Shown here: piece after piece, positions 25,688 through 34,536 of the stretch
Numbering within the stretch: the stretch's first letter is position 1
How the letters are laid out: each line of letters opens with the position of its first letter
From: an uncultured Phycisphaerales bacterium
Lineage (GTDB): Bacteria > Planctomycetota > Phycisphaerae > Sedimentisphaerales > Anaerobacaceae
Assembly (NCBI GenBank): GCA_937927975.1
Contig: CALEZT010000272.1
Location: 1 to 64,000 of the forward strand
Direction: 5' to 3'
Length of the DNA: 64,000 nucleotides
Made by a program: the position numbers and the translations under genes
Notes under the pieces: generated by a model
Seen by the model: only the letters and a program-made list of their open reading frames with translations
Told to the model about the DNA's origin: nothing
Database searches by the model: none

Positions 25688-27082
25688 CTATTGCAGCGGG
25701 TCCTCCACAGGACCAGTCTCCTGTCGTGGTTGGGACTGGACTCGATCGCTCTCCTGGTGGATCGTGGAGGCGCTGCCCAGGACGTCGCGAAGGCTGTATT
25801 GCGTTAGAGCGCTGCGCTGGGTCTGAGCGATTCGGTGCAGGTCCGCGTGCGTTTCGGGCTTGGGTTGGGCAAGGGCCCCGGCGGCCACCGCCTCTGCGAT
25901 CTCGGACAGCCGAATGCGGGCGGGATCACGGACAAGCACATAGCCGGGGTTCGGTTCGGTGGTCCTGCCCAGCAGGCCGCGATTGACCAGTTCGTCGAGA
26001 AGCCTCTGGCCGAATTCGCCTGGGATGTCGAGCCGGCTGCAGATGGCGCCGGTCGAGAGGGGTCCCTGGTCCGTCTCGAACGCGGCGGCGATCTCCCGGG
26101 CCATTGCGATGCCGGTCATCTCATTGGCGATGAACCGAACGTCGGTCTCCTTGGCCAGGAGTCTCTCGGCCGATTCGAGCGTCACGAAATTCTGGACCGC
26201 AAAGGTCAGTTGCAGGCCGAACAGGACGATCATCCAGGTGACGTAGACCCAGAACACAGCGAGCGGGATCAGTCCGAGCACGCCGTAAATGGCGCTATAG
26301 GGGATTAACTGCATGACGTACACGCCGAAACCCCACTTGGCCAGGCTCCACACCAACGCCGCCACGGCCGCCCCCCACAGGGCGGGACCCGCCTTGACCT
26401 TGGCGTTCGGCATCACCAGGTAGAGCAGGAACAGGCCGGTCGCCGACACGAGGAAGGAAATCAGCGGTCCCAGCGACGCCAGAGGGCCGGACTCGATGGT
26501 CTTGAGGAGAGTGAACCGCGTCGTGGCGTAGAGTCCCACCGCCAGCAGCAACGGGCCCAGCGTCAGCAGGGCCCAGTAGTTGATCACCTGCTGGAGATAC
26601 CGGCGGCCCCTGGGCACGTGCCACATGTGATTGAAGGCGGTCTCGATCAGCGAGAGCAGCCGCAAGGCCGCCCAGATCACCAGGATCGCGCTGACCAAGC
26701 CGAGCGAGCCCTTGTTGAGGCCCTCGAAGAACCGCTCGATGATTCGATCCAGGTATTCCGTCAGGACGACGTTCTCATCAGGTCTGTCCGGGTTGGGGTA
26801 CTCGATTTGGGTGAGGCGAAGCTCGTCGTAGATGAGTTTCTTGACCTGCTCGCCGCTCTGGCGGTAGGCGGGAAACGAGTTGAAGATCAGCACGGCGACA
26901 ATCGCCAGGGGGACCATGCCGAAGACGGTGTAGTAGGACAAGGCCGCGGCCAGTTGTTCGGCTCGGTTCTTCTTCAGGAGCCTGAGGCAGTGGGCCCACA
27001 GTTTGTACTGAAACACCACGAACCGTCCGGCTCGTCCGAGATTCGCGGCCGGCGTCATCAGCAGGTCTGTGAGAGTCTTCAT
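25688..27082 (-). CDS. YihY/BrkB-family membrane protein with C-terminal winged helix
   Basis: 464 aa. Six-helix YihY core (about 30-300) with LAAALSYYTVFGMVPLAIV, ALRLLSLIETAFNHMW, and the loop motif IYGVLGLIPLAVFWVY. Residues about 320-410 form an Rrf2-like winged helix (LSTGAICSRLDIPGEFGQRLLDEL). Function of the family is unresolved (once misnamed RNase BN). The start overlaps the AsmA-like stop by 4 nt, so the pair forms an envelope operon. Confidence 0.88.
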   Translation of the reverse strand: MKTLTDLLMTPAANLGRAGRFVVFQYKLWAHCLRLLKKNRAEQLAAALSYYTVFGMVPLAIVAVLIFNSFPAYRQSGEQVKKLIYDELRLTQIEYPNPDRPDENVVLTEYLDRIIERFFEGLNKGSLGLVSAILVIWAALRLLSLIETAFNHMWHVPRGRRYLQQVINYWALLTLGPLLLAVGLYATTRFTLLKTIESGPLASLGPLISFLVSATGLFLLYLVMPNAKVKAGPALWGAAVAALVWSLAKWGFGVYVMQLIPYSAIYGVLGLIPLAVFWVYVTWMIVLFGLQLTFAVQNFVTLESAERLLAKETDVRFIANEMTGIAMAREIAAAFETDQGPLSTGAICSRLDIPGEFGQRLLDELVNRGLLGRTTEPNPGYVLVRDPARIRLSEIAEAVAAGALAQPKPETHADLHRIAQTQRSALTQYSLRDVLGSASTIHQESDRVQSQPRQETGPVEDPLQ

Positions 27083-30069
27083 TTCTTCAGTCTCTTCAGT
27101 AGTTCGTCGATGCCGCCGAGAATCTGCTCCTGGAACTGGGTTTCCAGCAGTTTCTGCAGGTTGATCTGGGGCGCGCTCAAGGGGCCTGTCAGCGGCACGG
27201 AGATGCGTTTCCCCGCCCGCCCCTCGTCTCCGACCCGCGCCGTGCGGCCTTCATAAGTATACGGAAGAAGGACCTGCATGTCCAGGATTCCGTCCAGGCC
27301 GATGGTTCCGCTGAAGTTCAGAGGATTGTCACCCAGCTCGATCTGCATGTCGTCGTACCGCATCGCTCCATTCTGCAGGGCGATCTTCGCAGGCCGGATC
27401 GTCAGCGTCTGATCGCGGACGGACGACGTCTTGACCGCGCTGAGGATCCGATTCAGGAGGGAAGCCTGAAGGCGAAGGTCTCGGATGCCGATGACGCCGT
27501 CGAGCTGGGCCGCGCGGGCGTGGCCGCTTGTCAGAGGGATCGCCATGGACTGCGTCTCGAAGTTCAGGACGCCGCTGACGTTGACCGCGTCGGCGAAGAT
27601 GGGATTGACGTACTGCAGGAAGCCGCCGGTCATCTTGTCGGTGACCTGGATCCCCTGGGCCACCTGCAGTGGGGCGGTGGTCTTCAGGAGGATAGGTGTC
27701 TTCGACAGGTCTGCCTGAGCGGCGAAGCTGAGCTTGCCGTTGTTGACGGTCGTGTCGAAGGGCATGATACGCATAAGCCCCTTCTCGACCTGGACATCGA
27801 TCTTCGTCGGGCCGAAGTAGAGCCCATTGTACTCGGCGCTGTCGAAACCCAGGGAGGTCTTGCCATTGAGGTTGGCCAGCAAGGCGTTCGGATCGTCGAC
27901 GGGGTACGTGCTCGCAAAGTCGAGGGAGACCTGTCTTTGTCCAGTCAGGCTCACCGTTCCAGGCATGAATACCGACGCGGCCTGGCCGACGGCCGCCAGG
28001 TCAACCTGGGTGTCGAGCTGAGCTTGCAGATTCGCCTCGTTGCCCAGAAGGGTCCTTTGGAGCGTGCCCTTTCGGATGCTGAGTTGCGGGCCGGTTACCT
28101 GCAATTGCGCGATGTTGATCGTCATGGCGGCCGGGTCGATGTACGCGTCGAACTGGGCCGTGATCAGAGACTGACGGAATGTCTCTTTCTCAGGCGAGGT
28201 CAGCGTGAGACCCTGGATCTGCGTGGCGTTCGTTCCGACGCGGTAGACGCCTTTCTCGCGGGTCACGGTCAGTTGGGATTGGACCAGCCCATCCAACCCC
28301 AGGTCCTGGGGGAAGGACGCGAACCGCACGGCATAGGGCTTGAGCTTCCCGAGATTCATGTCCTTCGCGGTAACGGTTGCGTTCAGCGGGGCGTCTGTGT
28401 CCGGTCCATACGGGATGGCGGTCTTCGCGACGCTGATCGAGCCGAAGCCGGCGGTGGCCGAGAAGCTGTCCACCGTCAGGGTCTGCTGCTGTTGATTAAC
28501 GCCCATGGCGAAGCTGAGGTTCAGCCGGGGTTCGGATACGCTGTTCCCGTCGGGCGTCGTGAGGGCGATCTGTTGCGCCGACAGCGAGCCGGAGGCGCCG
28601 ATGAGTCCCTCGTGAACGGAGACTTGTCCCTCGCTGGCGACCTGGCCGGCGATCTTATACGCGCCGAGATTCACGAACGGCCCCAGTTCGGACTGGAGCG
28701 ACGCAAGGTCCACCTGACCCTTGTATTGGATTTTCTCCAGGTCCCCCTGGGCTGTCAGTTGGGCGAAGGGAGCGGTGATATTGAGGCTCTCAAGCCGGGA
28801 GGGTCCCTGGGGATCGGTGGAGAGTCGTAACGCAGCCTGCACAGGCTTGCTGAGGGCCACCTTCTCCTGGTTGACGACGCCCGCCAGATCGGCGACCTGC
28901 GCCTCGGCCACGAGGGTGACGCGTCCCTTTTCCGTGGTCGTGCCGATGGTCCCTGTGGCCCGGCCTCCGGTGATCTTCATGCCTTCCTGCACCCCGATGG
29001 TCTTGGGCATTTGGGACAGGACTGTCGCGAGGTTGACGTCGAACTTGCCCTTGAGGTCGTAGGCCGAACCGCTTTCCAGCAGGTGAGCCAGGGACTGCAC
29101 GGTCGTGGGGAGTTTGCCTGTGGCCGAGACGGCGGCCCAGTCCGACTGGATGTTCAGCCGTTCGATGTTGAGGACTTCCTTGGATCGCGTCATCGCGGCT
29201 TGGGCGTTCAACCGCGACGTCTGCACGCGATCGCCTTGGAGGACCTGGCCGCTGATGTCGAGGTTTTGGCCGACGATGCTCATGTTGAGGCTGTCGATCT
29301 GCCCGTCCTGGACCGCTCCATCGATGTCGGCCGAGACAGTGCCCTGCGCTTGTACCTGCACTCCGGCCATCGCAAGGAAGGGAGCCACCAAGTTCAGATC
29401 GAGGTCGTTGACCTCGATCGCGATGTTCCCTGTGGTGCCTCGGAGGCTCCAGCCCTGCTGCGTATCGGGCGTGATCCGCCCGGAAGCCTTCACGCTTCCT
29501 GAAGTCTGGGCCTGCGCGACGACCGTGCTGACTTCGAATTGGGACGCACGACCGGGTGGCCGCATGTTCAGGGTTGAATCGAGACTGGCGAGTCGGACGG
29601 TCTTTCCGCCTGCGTCGGTCAGTTGAATGCTGCCGCCGCGGACGACCACGTCATTGAGTCTGGCAAGGTCGTTCATCCCGAACGGCAGCGGTTCCTCGTC
29701 CTCGGTCGCAGGGAGGCTTCTGAGGTCGATCTCGATCTGCGGCTTCTCAATTACCGTGCGGTCAAGACCGGGGGCGCCGCCGAAGAGACTCGCGTAGTTC
29801 GGCTGGGTCGTGATCCGGTCGATCCTGACCTGGGCCCACCCATCAGGCGCTCGGAAGCGGAAATCCGCGACCTCGACCCCGCGGAACCAACCGACGGAGA
29901 GACTGCCGATGTCGGCCTGACCTCCGGTGCCGGCGCTGATCCTGGCCACCAGCCAGGATGTGAATCGTCGGGACGACAGAGCCGCTGGGGTGAGCAGCAC
30001 GATCAAGACCAGGGTCATCAACGTGCCTGCCACCACCCAGGGCCACCTTCTCGCACGCTTTCGCTGCAT
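27079..30069 (-). CDS. AsmA/TamB-like envelope protein
   Basis: 996 aa. N-terminal membrane anchor (RRWPWVVAGTLMTLVLIVLL) and a very long beta-rich periplasmic region with an AsmA-like start (IGSLSVGWFRGVEVADFRF) and C-terminal segment MRYDDMQIELGDNPLNFSG followed by PLTGPLSAPQINLQ. Such proteins are thought to bridge inner and outer membranes for lipid transport. Start at ATG 30069 with GGAGG 8 nt upstream; the frame is open to a GTG at 30165. It overlaps the YihY gene downstream. Confidence 0.85.
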   Translation of the reverse strand: MQRKRARRWPWVVAGTLMTLVLIVLLTPAALSSRRFTSWLVARISAGTGGQADIGSLSVGWFRGVEVADFRFRAPDGWAQVRIDRITTQPNYASLFGGAPGLDRTVIEKPQIEIDLRSLPATEDEEPLPFGMNDLARLNDVVVRGGSIQLTDAGGKTVRLASLDSTLNMRPPGRASQFEVSTVVAQAQTSGSVKASGRITPDTQQGWSLRGTTGNIAIEVNDLDLNLVAPFLAMAGVQVQAQGTVSADIDGAVQDGQIDSLNMSIVGQNLDISGQVLQGDRVQTSRLNAQAAMTRSKEVLNIERLNIQSDWAAVSATGKLPTTVQSLAHLLESGSAYDLKGKFDVNLATVLSQMPKTIGVQEGMKITGGRATGTIGTTTEKGRVTLVAEAQVADLAGVVNQEKVALSKPVQAALRLSTDPQGPSRLESLNITAPFAQLTAQGDLEKIQYKGQVDLASLQSELGPFVNLGAYKIAGQVASEGQVSVHEGLIGASGSLSAQQIALTTPDGNSVSEPRLNLSFAMGVNQQQQTLTVDSFSATAGFGSISVAKTAIPYGPDTDAPLNATVTAKDMNLGKLKPYAVRFASFPQDLGLDGLVQSQLTVTREKGVYRVGTNATQIQGLTLTSPEKETFRQSLITAQFDAYIDPAAMTINIAQLQVTGPQLSIRKGTLQRTLLGNEANLQAQLDTQVDLAAVGQAASVFMPGTVSLTGQRQVSLDFASTYPVDDPNALLANLNGKTSLGFDSAEYNGLYFGPTKIDVQVEKGLMRIMPFDTTVNNGKLSFAAQADLSKTPILLKTTAPLQVAQGIQVTDKMTGGFLQYVNPIFADAVNVSGVLNFETQSMAIPLTSGHARAAQLDGVIGIRDLRLQASLLNRILSAVKTSSVRDQTLTIRPAKIALQNGAMRYDDMQIELGDNPLNFSGTIGLDGILDMQVLLPYTYEGRTARVGDEGRAGKRISVPLTGPLSAPQINLQKLLETQFQEQILGGIDELLKRLKK

Positions 30070-30291
30070 GGGCTCGGCCTCCGTCACACGTGTTCGCGGA
30101 CTTTCGTGCAGTTCTTCTGTGAGGATTCGTCCCCAAGGACCGATCCTCCCGGCCAAGAACTCCACGGTCAGTGGTACGTCAGGGCTGGTCCTGGGTTCAG
30201 AGCGAACTCCGCACGCGCAGACCCTGTCCGCGCAGGGATCAACTTCAGGGGGATGCGTCGAGTCCGGCGACCCGTGCGCACGCGAAATCGG

Positions 30292-30852
30292 TCAGTCCTT
30301 CATGATCTCATTGGACTTGTTCGTGACCAACGCATCGACCTTGTCCGAGAACTCCTTGGTGATGTCGTCGATCTGCTTCTTGGCGGTGTTCAGGTCGTCT
30401 TCGGTGATCTGGCTGTCTTTTTCCTGCTTCTCGAGGGTCTTGTTGGCGTCGCGACGGATGTTGCGAATGCTGATCTTGGTCTGCTCGCCGGCCTGTTTGG
30501 CCTGTTGAACGAGGTGTCTGCGTCGCTCTTCGCTCAGTGGCGGAATGTTCAGGCGGATGAACTTGCCCTCGACCATCGGGGCGATGCTCAGATCGCTGCT
30601 CTTGATCGCCTTTTCGATGTCCTTGACGGACGCGGGGTCGAAGGGCTTGATCATGAGCATGTCCGCCTCAGGGGCCGAGATCGTGGCCAGGGCCTTCATC
30701 GGGGTGGGGCTGCCGTAGTATTCGACCTTGATGTGCTCGACGAGGGCGGGCGTGGCCCGACCGCCGCGAAAGGCCTTCAGATCGTCCTGAAGAACCTCGA
30801 CGGCCTTCTGCATTTTCGTCTTGCTCTCGGAAACGACAGCTTGCGTCGCCAT
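30292..30852 (-). CDS. frr: Ribosome recycling factor
   Basis: 186 aa. Splits post-termination ribosomes with EF-G. Diagnostic ALVEHIKVEYYGSPTPM, the IKPFDPASVKDIEKAI hinge and the RIRN/ISIRNIRRDAN C-terminal helix. Start at ATG 30852 (full length is normally about 185); the frame stays open to 30891. Last gene of rpsB-tsf-pyrH-frr. Confidence 0.97.
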   Translation of the reverse strand: MATQAVVSESKTKMQKAVEVLQDDLKAFRGGRATPALVEHIKVEYYGSPTPMKALATISAPEADMLMIKPFDPASVKDIEKAIKSSDLSIAPMVEGKFIRLNIPPLSEERRRHLVQQAKQAGEQTKISIRNIRRDANKTLEKQEKDSQITEDDLNTAKKQIDDITKEFSDKVDALVTNKSNEIMKD

Positions 30853-30932
30853 TGCCAAAACCCCTGATAGTGACCATCGATTGTTGCTCATCGACGATTG
30901 TCCCGCACGACGGCGTCCGCGTCAAGGGGCAA

Positions 30933-31655
30933 TCATCCGTTGTCGATCAAGGTCCCCACCTGCTCGCCGCAGATGGCCTTGGTGATATTTCCCTTCTTGA
31001 AGATGTTCAGCACGACGATCGGGATGTGGTTGTCCCGGCACAGGCTGATGGCCGCGTGGTCCATGATTCGCAGGCCCTGGCTCAGCACCCCGGTGTACGA
31101 CAGTCTCTGATGTAGAGTCGCATCGGGGTTCTTCTTCGGATCGTCGCTGTAGACCCCTTCGACCTTGGTGGCCTTGATCAACAGTTCTGCGTCGAGTTCC
31201 GAGGCCCGCAGGGCGGCGCAGGTGTCGGTGGTGAAGAAGGGGTTACCGGTGCCGCCGGCCAGGATCACGACCCTTCCCTGCTCGAAATGCCGCAGGGCGC
31301 GCCGACGAATAAACGGCTCGCACATGGCGGCCACCTCGATCGCGCTCATGACCCGCGTGGGCTGGCCCAGCTTCTCCAGCGTCTCCTGCAGGGCGCAGGC
31401 GTTGATGATCGTGGACAGCATGCCCATGTAGTCGGCGGTGTTTCGGGGGATCTGGCTCTTCTGCGAGAAGGTCTCGCCGCGAATGAAGTTGCCGGCGCCC
31501 ACGACGATCGCCACCTGAGGGCCCAGCCTGCAGATCTCGGCGATCCGCTCGGACAGAGAGGCCAGAGCCGCTCCATCGATGCCAAACTCGCCAGGGCGAC
31601 AGAAACTCTCGCCGGAAAGTTTGAGTAGAACGCGTTTGTACTTGCTTTCTCCCAT
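30933..31655 (-). CDS. pyrH: UMP kinase
   Basis: 240 aa. Hexameric UMP to UDP kinase. KRVLLKLSGES start, VVGAGNFIRGE, ADYMGMLSTIINA and GGTGNPFFTTDTCAALRA are all canonical. The ATG at 31655 gives the usual length; an earlier in-frame TTG at 31694 is less likely. Confidence 0.97.
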   Translation of the reverse strand: MGESKYKRVLLKLSGESFCRPGEFGIDGAALASLSERIAEICRLGPQVAIVVGAGNFIRGETFSQKSQIPRNTADYMGMLSTIINACALQETLEKLGQPTRVMSAIEVAAMCEPFIRRRALRHFEQGRVVILAGGTGNPFFTTDTCAALRASELDAELLIKATKVEGVYSDDPKKNPDATLHQRLSYTGVLSQGLRIMDHAAISLCRDNHIPIVVLNIFKKGNITKAICGEQVGTLIDNG

Positions 31656-31700
31656 GGCTCCGAAGCCCGACGAGGATTCCTCATCGGGCCGCAACTCTCC

Positions 31701-32567
31701 TTAGCCGACTTCGAATCGGACGAACTGCTTGATCGTGGCCTTTCCACCGGCCTGCTTGGCCGCCTCGGCGAGGACCTGCTCGACTGTCTTGGTGTCGTCT
31801 TTCACGAACGGCTGAAGGACCAGGCAGAAATCGCTGTAGAATTTCTTGACCTTGCCGTCGACAATCTTCTCGACCACGTTGGCCGGCTTGCCCTTGACCT
31901 GATCGGCGTAGATGGCCTTCTCTTTTTCGAGGATCGCGGGGTCAATGCTGGACGGGTCCAGCGCGATCGGCTTGCTGGCCGTGATGTGCATGGCGAAATC
32001 TGAGGCGGCCGTCTTGACGGCAGCGGATTCGGCGGTCTTGTCGCTGTCGGTCTCGATCAGGATCATGCTGCCGACCTTCTTGTTGAAGTGGACATAGACG
32101 CCGATCAGGCCGGGACCGGCCAGCGTGAACCGGGTGTAGTCGCCGACCTGCATTTTCTCGCCGGTCTTGCTGACGACGTCGGTCAGGACCTCCTGGAAGG
32201 CCTTGCCGTTGACCACAGTCTGGAGGACCGTGGCCGCGCCGGGCTGGGCCGGAGCCGCCGCGACGTAATCGCGGAGATCCTTGGCCATGGCCATGAAATC
32301 GTCGCTCTTGGAGACGAAATCCGTCTCGCAGCAGAGAGTCGCCATCGCGGCGGTCTTGCCGTCCGGGCTCTGCCAGAGGACGACCGCGCCTTCGGTGGTC
32401 TCACGCTCAGCCCGCTTGGCGAGGGTGGCCAGGCCTTTCTTGCGGAGGATCTCCGTGGCCTTGTCCATGTCGCCGTTGGCTTCTTCGAGGGCCTTCTTGC
32501 ACTCCCCCATGCTCTGGCCCGATATCTTACGCAACTTCACAACGGTTGCCGCTGTAATTTCCGCCAT
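31701..32567 (-). CDS. tsf: Elongation factor Ts
   Basis: 288 aa. Nucleotide-exchange factor for EF-Tu. N-terminal UBA-like domain with RKISGQSMGECKKALEEANGD, then CCETDFVSKSDDF; both are signatures. 45 nt upstream of pyrH. Confidence 0.97.
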   Translation of the reverse strand: MAEITAATVVKLRKISGQSMGECKKALEEANGDMDKATEILRKKGLATLAKRAERETTEGAVVLWQSPDGKTAAMATLCCETDFVSKSDDFMAMAKDLRDYVAAAPAQPGAATVLQTVVNGKAFQEVLTDVVSKTGEKMQVGDYTRFTLAGPGLIGVYVHFNKKVGSMILIETDSDKTAESAAVKTAASDFAMHITASKPIALDPSSIDPAILEKEKAIYADQVKGKPANVVEKIVDGKVKKFYSDFCLVLQPFVKDDTKTVEQVLAEAAKQAGGKATIKQFVRFEVG

Positions 32568-32753
32568 GTAACCGATCTCCTATGCCCCTTAGCAGAAGTC
32601 TCTTGCCGAAAGGCCTCAAACGAACCGTTCTCCCGCATTCGCATGGGGCAACCCAGTCCGTCAACTATTGTCCTGACCATCCAATACGCCGCGTCTGTTT
32701 CTGCGTCAGTCGTCGTATGCACAAAATGCTTGGAGCACAAGCGTTCACACTGC

Positions 32754-33620
32754 TTATGCCTGCTGCGGAGGTTCTTGCGGAGCCGCGGCGTCGCTGACAG
32801 CCTGCGGTTCTTCGCTTTCAACCGGTTCCTCGCTTCCGGCCGGCCCGATGTCCTCGCCATCCGCGTGGGCGGTGGCAGGCCTTCGCGAACGGACCCGCCT
32901 GGGGGGGCGCGGTCCCATTTCCTGCTGACGAGCGGAGACCATCGTCTTGCCGATCGCGACGGCGTCGGCCAACTCGTTCAGAATGATCTCGATGGCTCGG
33001 ATCGAATCGTCATTGGCAGGAATGGCGACATCCACCGTGTCGGGATCTGAATCGGTGTCCAGGACTCCGACGGTGGGGATGTTCAGCTTCTGGGCTTCTC
33101 GCAGGGCCAAGTATTCCTTCTTGGCGTCCACCGCGACGATGATCGCCGGAAGGCGCGTCATCTTCCGCACGCCGTCGAGGTTGGTGCGGATCTTCTTCAT
33201 TTCCCGCTTGTAGCGAGAAGCCTGCTTCTTGCTTTCGGACTCCATCGAGCCGTCCTGATCCATGGCTTCGAGCTGTTCCAGTCTCTGCAAACGGGAACGG
33301 ACGGTCCGGAAGTTCGTGAGCATGCCGCCCAGCCAGCGTTCCGACACGAAGTGCATGCCGCAACGGGTGGCCGCAGCCTCGACAGCCTTCTGAGCCTGCC
33401 GCTTGGTGCCCACGAAGACCACGTCGCCGCCCGAGGAAACGATCTCAGCGAGCAGCTTCTTGGCGATCAAGATGCCCTTGAGGGTCTTCTTGACGTCGAT
33501 CACGTGGATGTTGCCCCGCTTTGCGAAGATGAAAGGGGCCATCTTCGGATTCCACCGGCTCACGCCGTGTCCAAAGTGCACCCCCGCGTTGATGAGTTCG
33601 CGCGCCAACTGTTTAGCCAC
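32754..33620 (-). CDS. rpsB: 30S ribosomal protein S2
   Basis: 288 aa. GVHFGHGVSRWNPKMAPFIFA, KRQAQKAVEAAATR and WLGGMLTNFRTVR are diagnostic. Start is GTG at 33620 with GGAGG 5 nt upstream (the frame is open to a TTG at 33632). The C-terminal about 60 residues are an acidic Pro/Glu extension beyond the usual S2 end. First gene of the operon; 187 nt separate it from tsf. Confidence 0.97.
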   Translation of the reverse strand: MAKQLARELINAGVHFGHGVSRWNPKMAPFIFAKRGNIHVIDVKKTLKGILIAKKLLAEIVSSGGDVVFVGTKRQAQKAVEAAATRCGMHFVSERWLGGMLTNFRTVRSRLQRLEQLEAMDQDGSMESESKKQASRYKREMKKIRTNLDGVRKMTRLPAIIVAVDAKKEYLALREAQKLNIPTVGVLDTDSDPDTVDVAIPANDDSIRAIEIILNELADAVAIGKTMVSARQQEMGPRPPRRVRSRRPATAHADGEDIGPAGSEEPVESEEPQAVSDAAAPQEPPQQA

Positions 33621-33682
33621 AACTACCTCCAAAACACGTTCGACCGTTCTTTCAATGCAGAAACTAACCGCGAAACTTCATC

Positions 33683-33711
33683 TAACTAACGGAATCGTCC
33701 AGCAATGTCAA
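33683..33711 (-). promoter_or_regulatory. Promoter of the rpsB operon
   Basis: Minus-strand TTGACA, 17-bp spacer, TAGTTA. It predicts a leader of about 55 nt before the GTG start, which could hold S2 autoregulation, though I cannot identify a site. Confidence 0.55.
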
Positions 33712-33838
33712 GTGCTTTTATCCCGATATTTTGCCGCCGCTGCCGGGGAGTTTCTGAACCGGCAGCGGCGGCATCCATCAGCGGGATGGACGGCCTCTAA
33801 TGACGCAAACGGGCTAATATGTATCAAGTATGCGTTTG

Positions 33839-34348
33839 TCAGCCCATGTGAGCCGTTGTCTTGGTCGCCTGGCCATGGTACCAGACGGTCATCAGGATGT
33901 TCGCCTCGGTCTTCTTGCCCTGGACCTCGCCGGTCGTCGTATTCGTCAGCTTGATGACGACGCTCGGGTTGTCTTTGAGCCACTGATTGATCTGCTCATC
34001 GAGAAAGTCGATCGCGCCGGGATGGAGCTTGGTGAAGAAGGTCTTGCATCCGGTGATTCGATCGCCATTGCCTGTCGGGGCCACCGCACGCGGGGCGACC
34101 GGTTTGGGGCCCAGAACGGGGGGTTTCGGCGCAGCCGCGGGCGTCGCTGCCGATGCCGGGGTGGGTGCAGCCGTTGGGGGCGCTGCCGGGGCGCCGGTTC
34201 CGCCGAGGTTCAGGGGAGCTCGGGAGACGGGGGCCGGTCCGGCTGCGGGCCTGGTCTCCGGCGCCGCTGAGGCTCCGGAAGCGGTCGGCTGAGGCATGGG
34301 TGGTTTGCCGTTGGCGGGGGGAAATCCTGTGTTGCCCGGATTGTTCAT
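33839..34348 (-). CDS. Pro/Ala-rich protein with small C-terminal domain
   Basis: 169 aa. Not recognised. The first 95 residues are a low-complexity Pro/Ala/Gly linker. A compact C-terminal domain follows (CKTFFTKLHPGAIDFLDEQINQWLK, then VVIKLTNTTTGEVQGKKTE), likely alpha-beta. Start at ATG 34348 with GGAGG 7 nt upstream. Alone between the rpsB operon and the secretin-like gene. Confidence 0.65.
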   Translation of the reverse strand: MNNPGNTGFPPANGKPPMPQPTASGASAAPETRPAAGPAPVSRAPLNLGGTGAPAAPPTAAPTPASAATPAAAPKPPVLGPKPVAPRAVAPTGNGDRITGCKTFFTKLHPGAIDFLDEQINQWLKDNPSVVIKLTNTTTGEVQGKKTEANILMTVWYHGQATKTTAHMG

Positions 34349-34536
34349 GGGTGATCCTCCATTCAAGCTGCCTGTGTTCGTAAGTCGCCGATTACGTCAC
34401 GGGCTCAGCTCACGTCGGCCGAATTCGCGACCGTGTGAACGGCCCACATCTCAGCTCTTGTTGGAGCGCAGAATCGTCAATTTCCAGCAAGATTCTGCGT
34501 CGGGGGCGCCGCAGGGTCGGCCTACGGAGGCGTCGA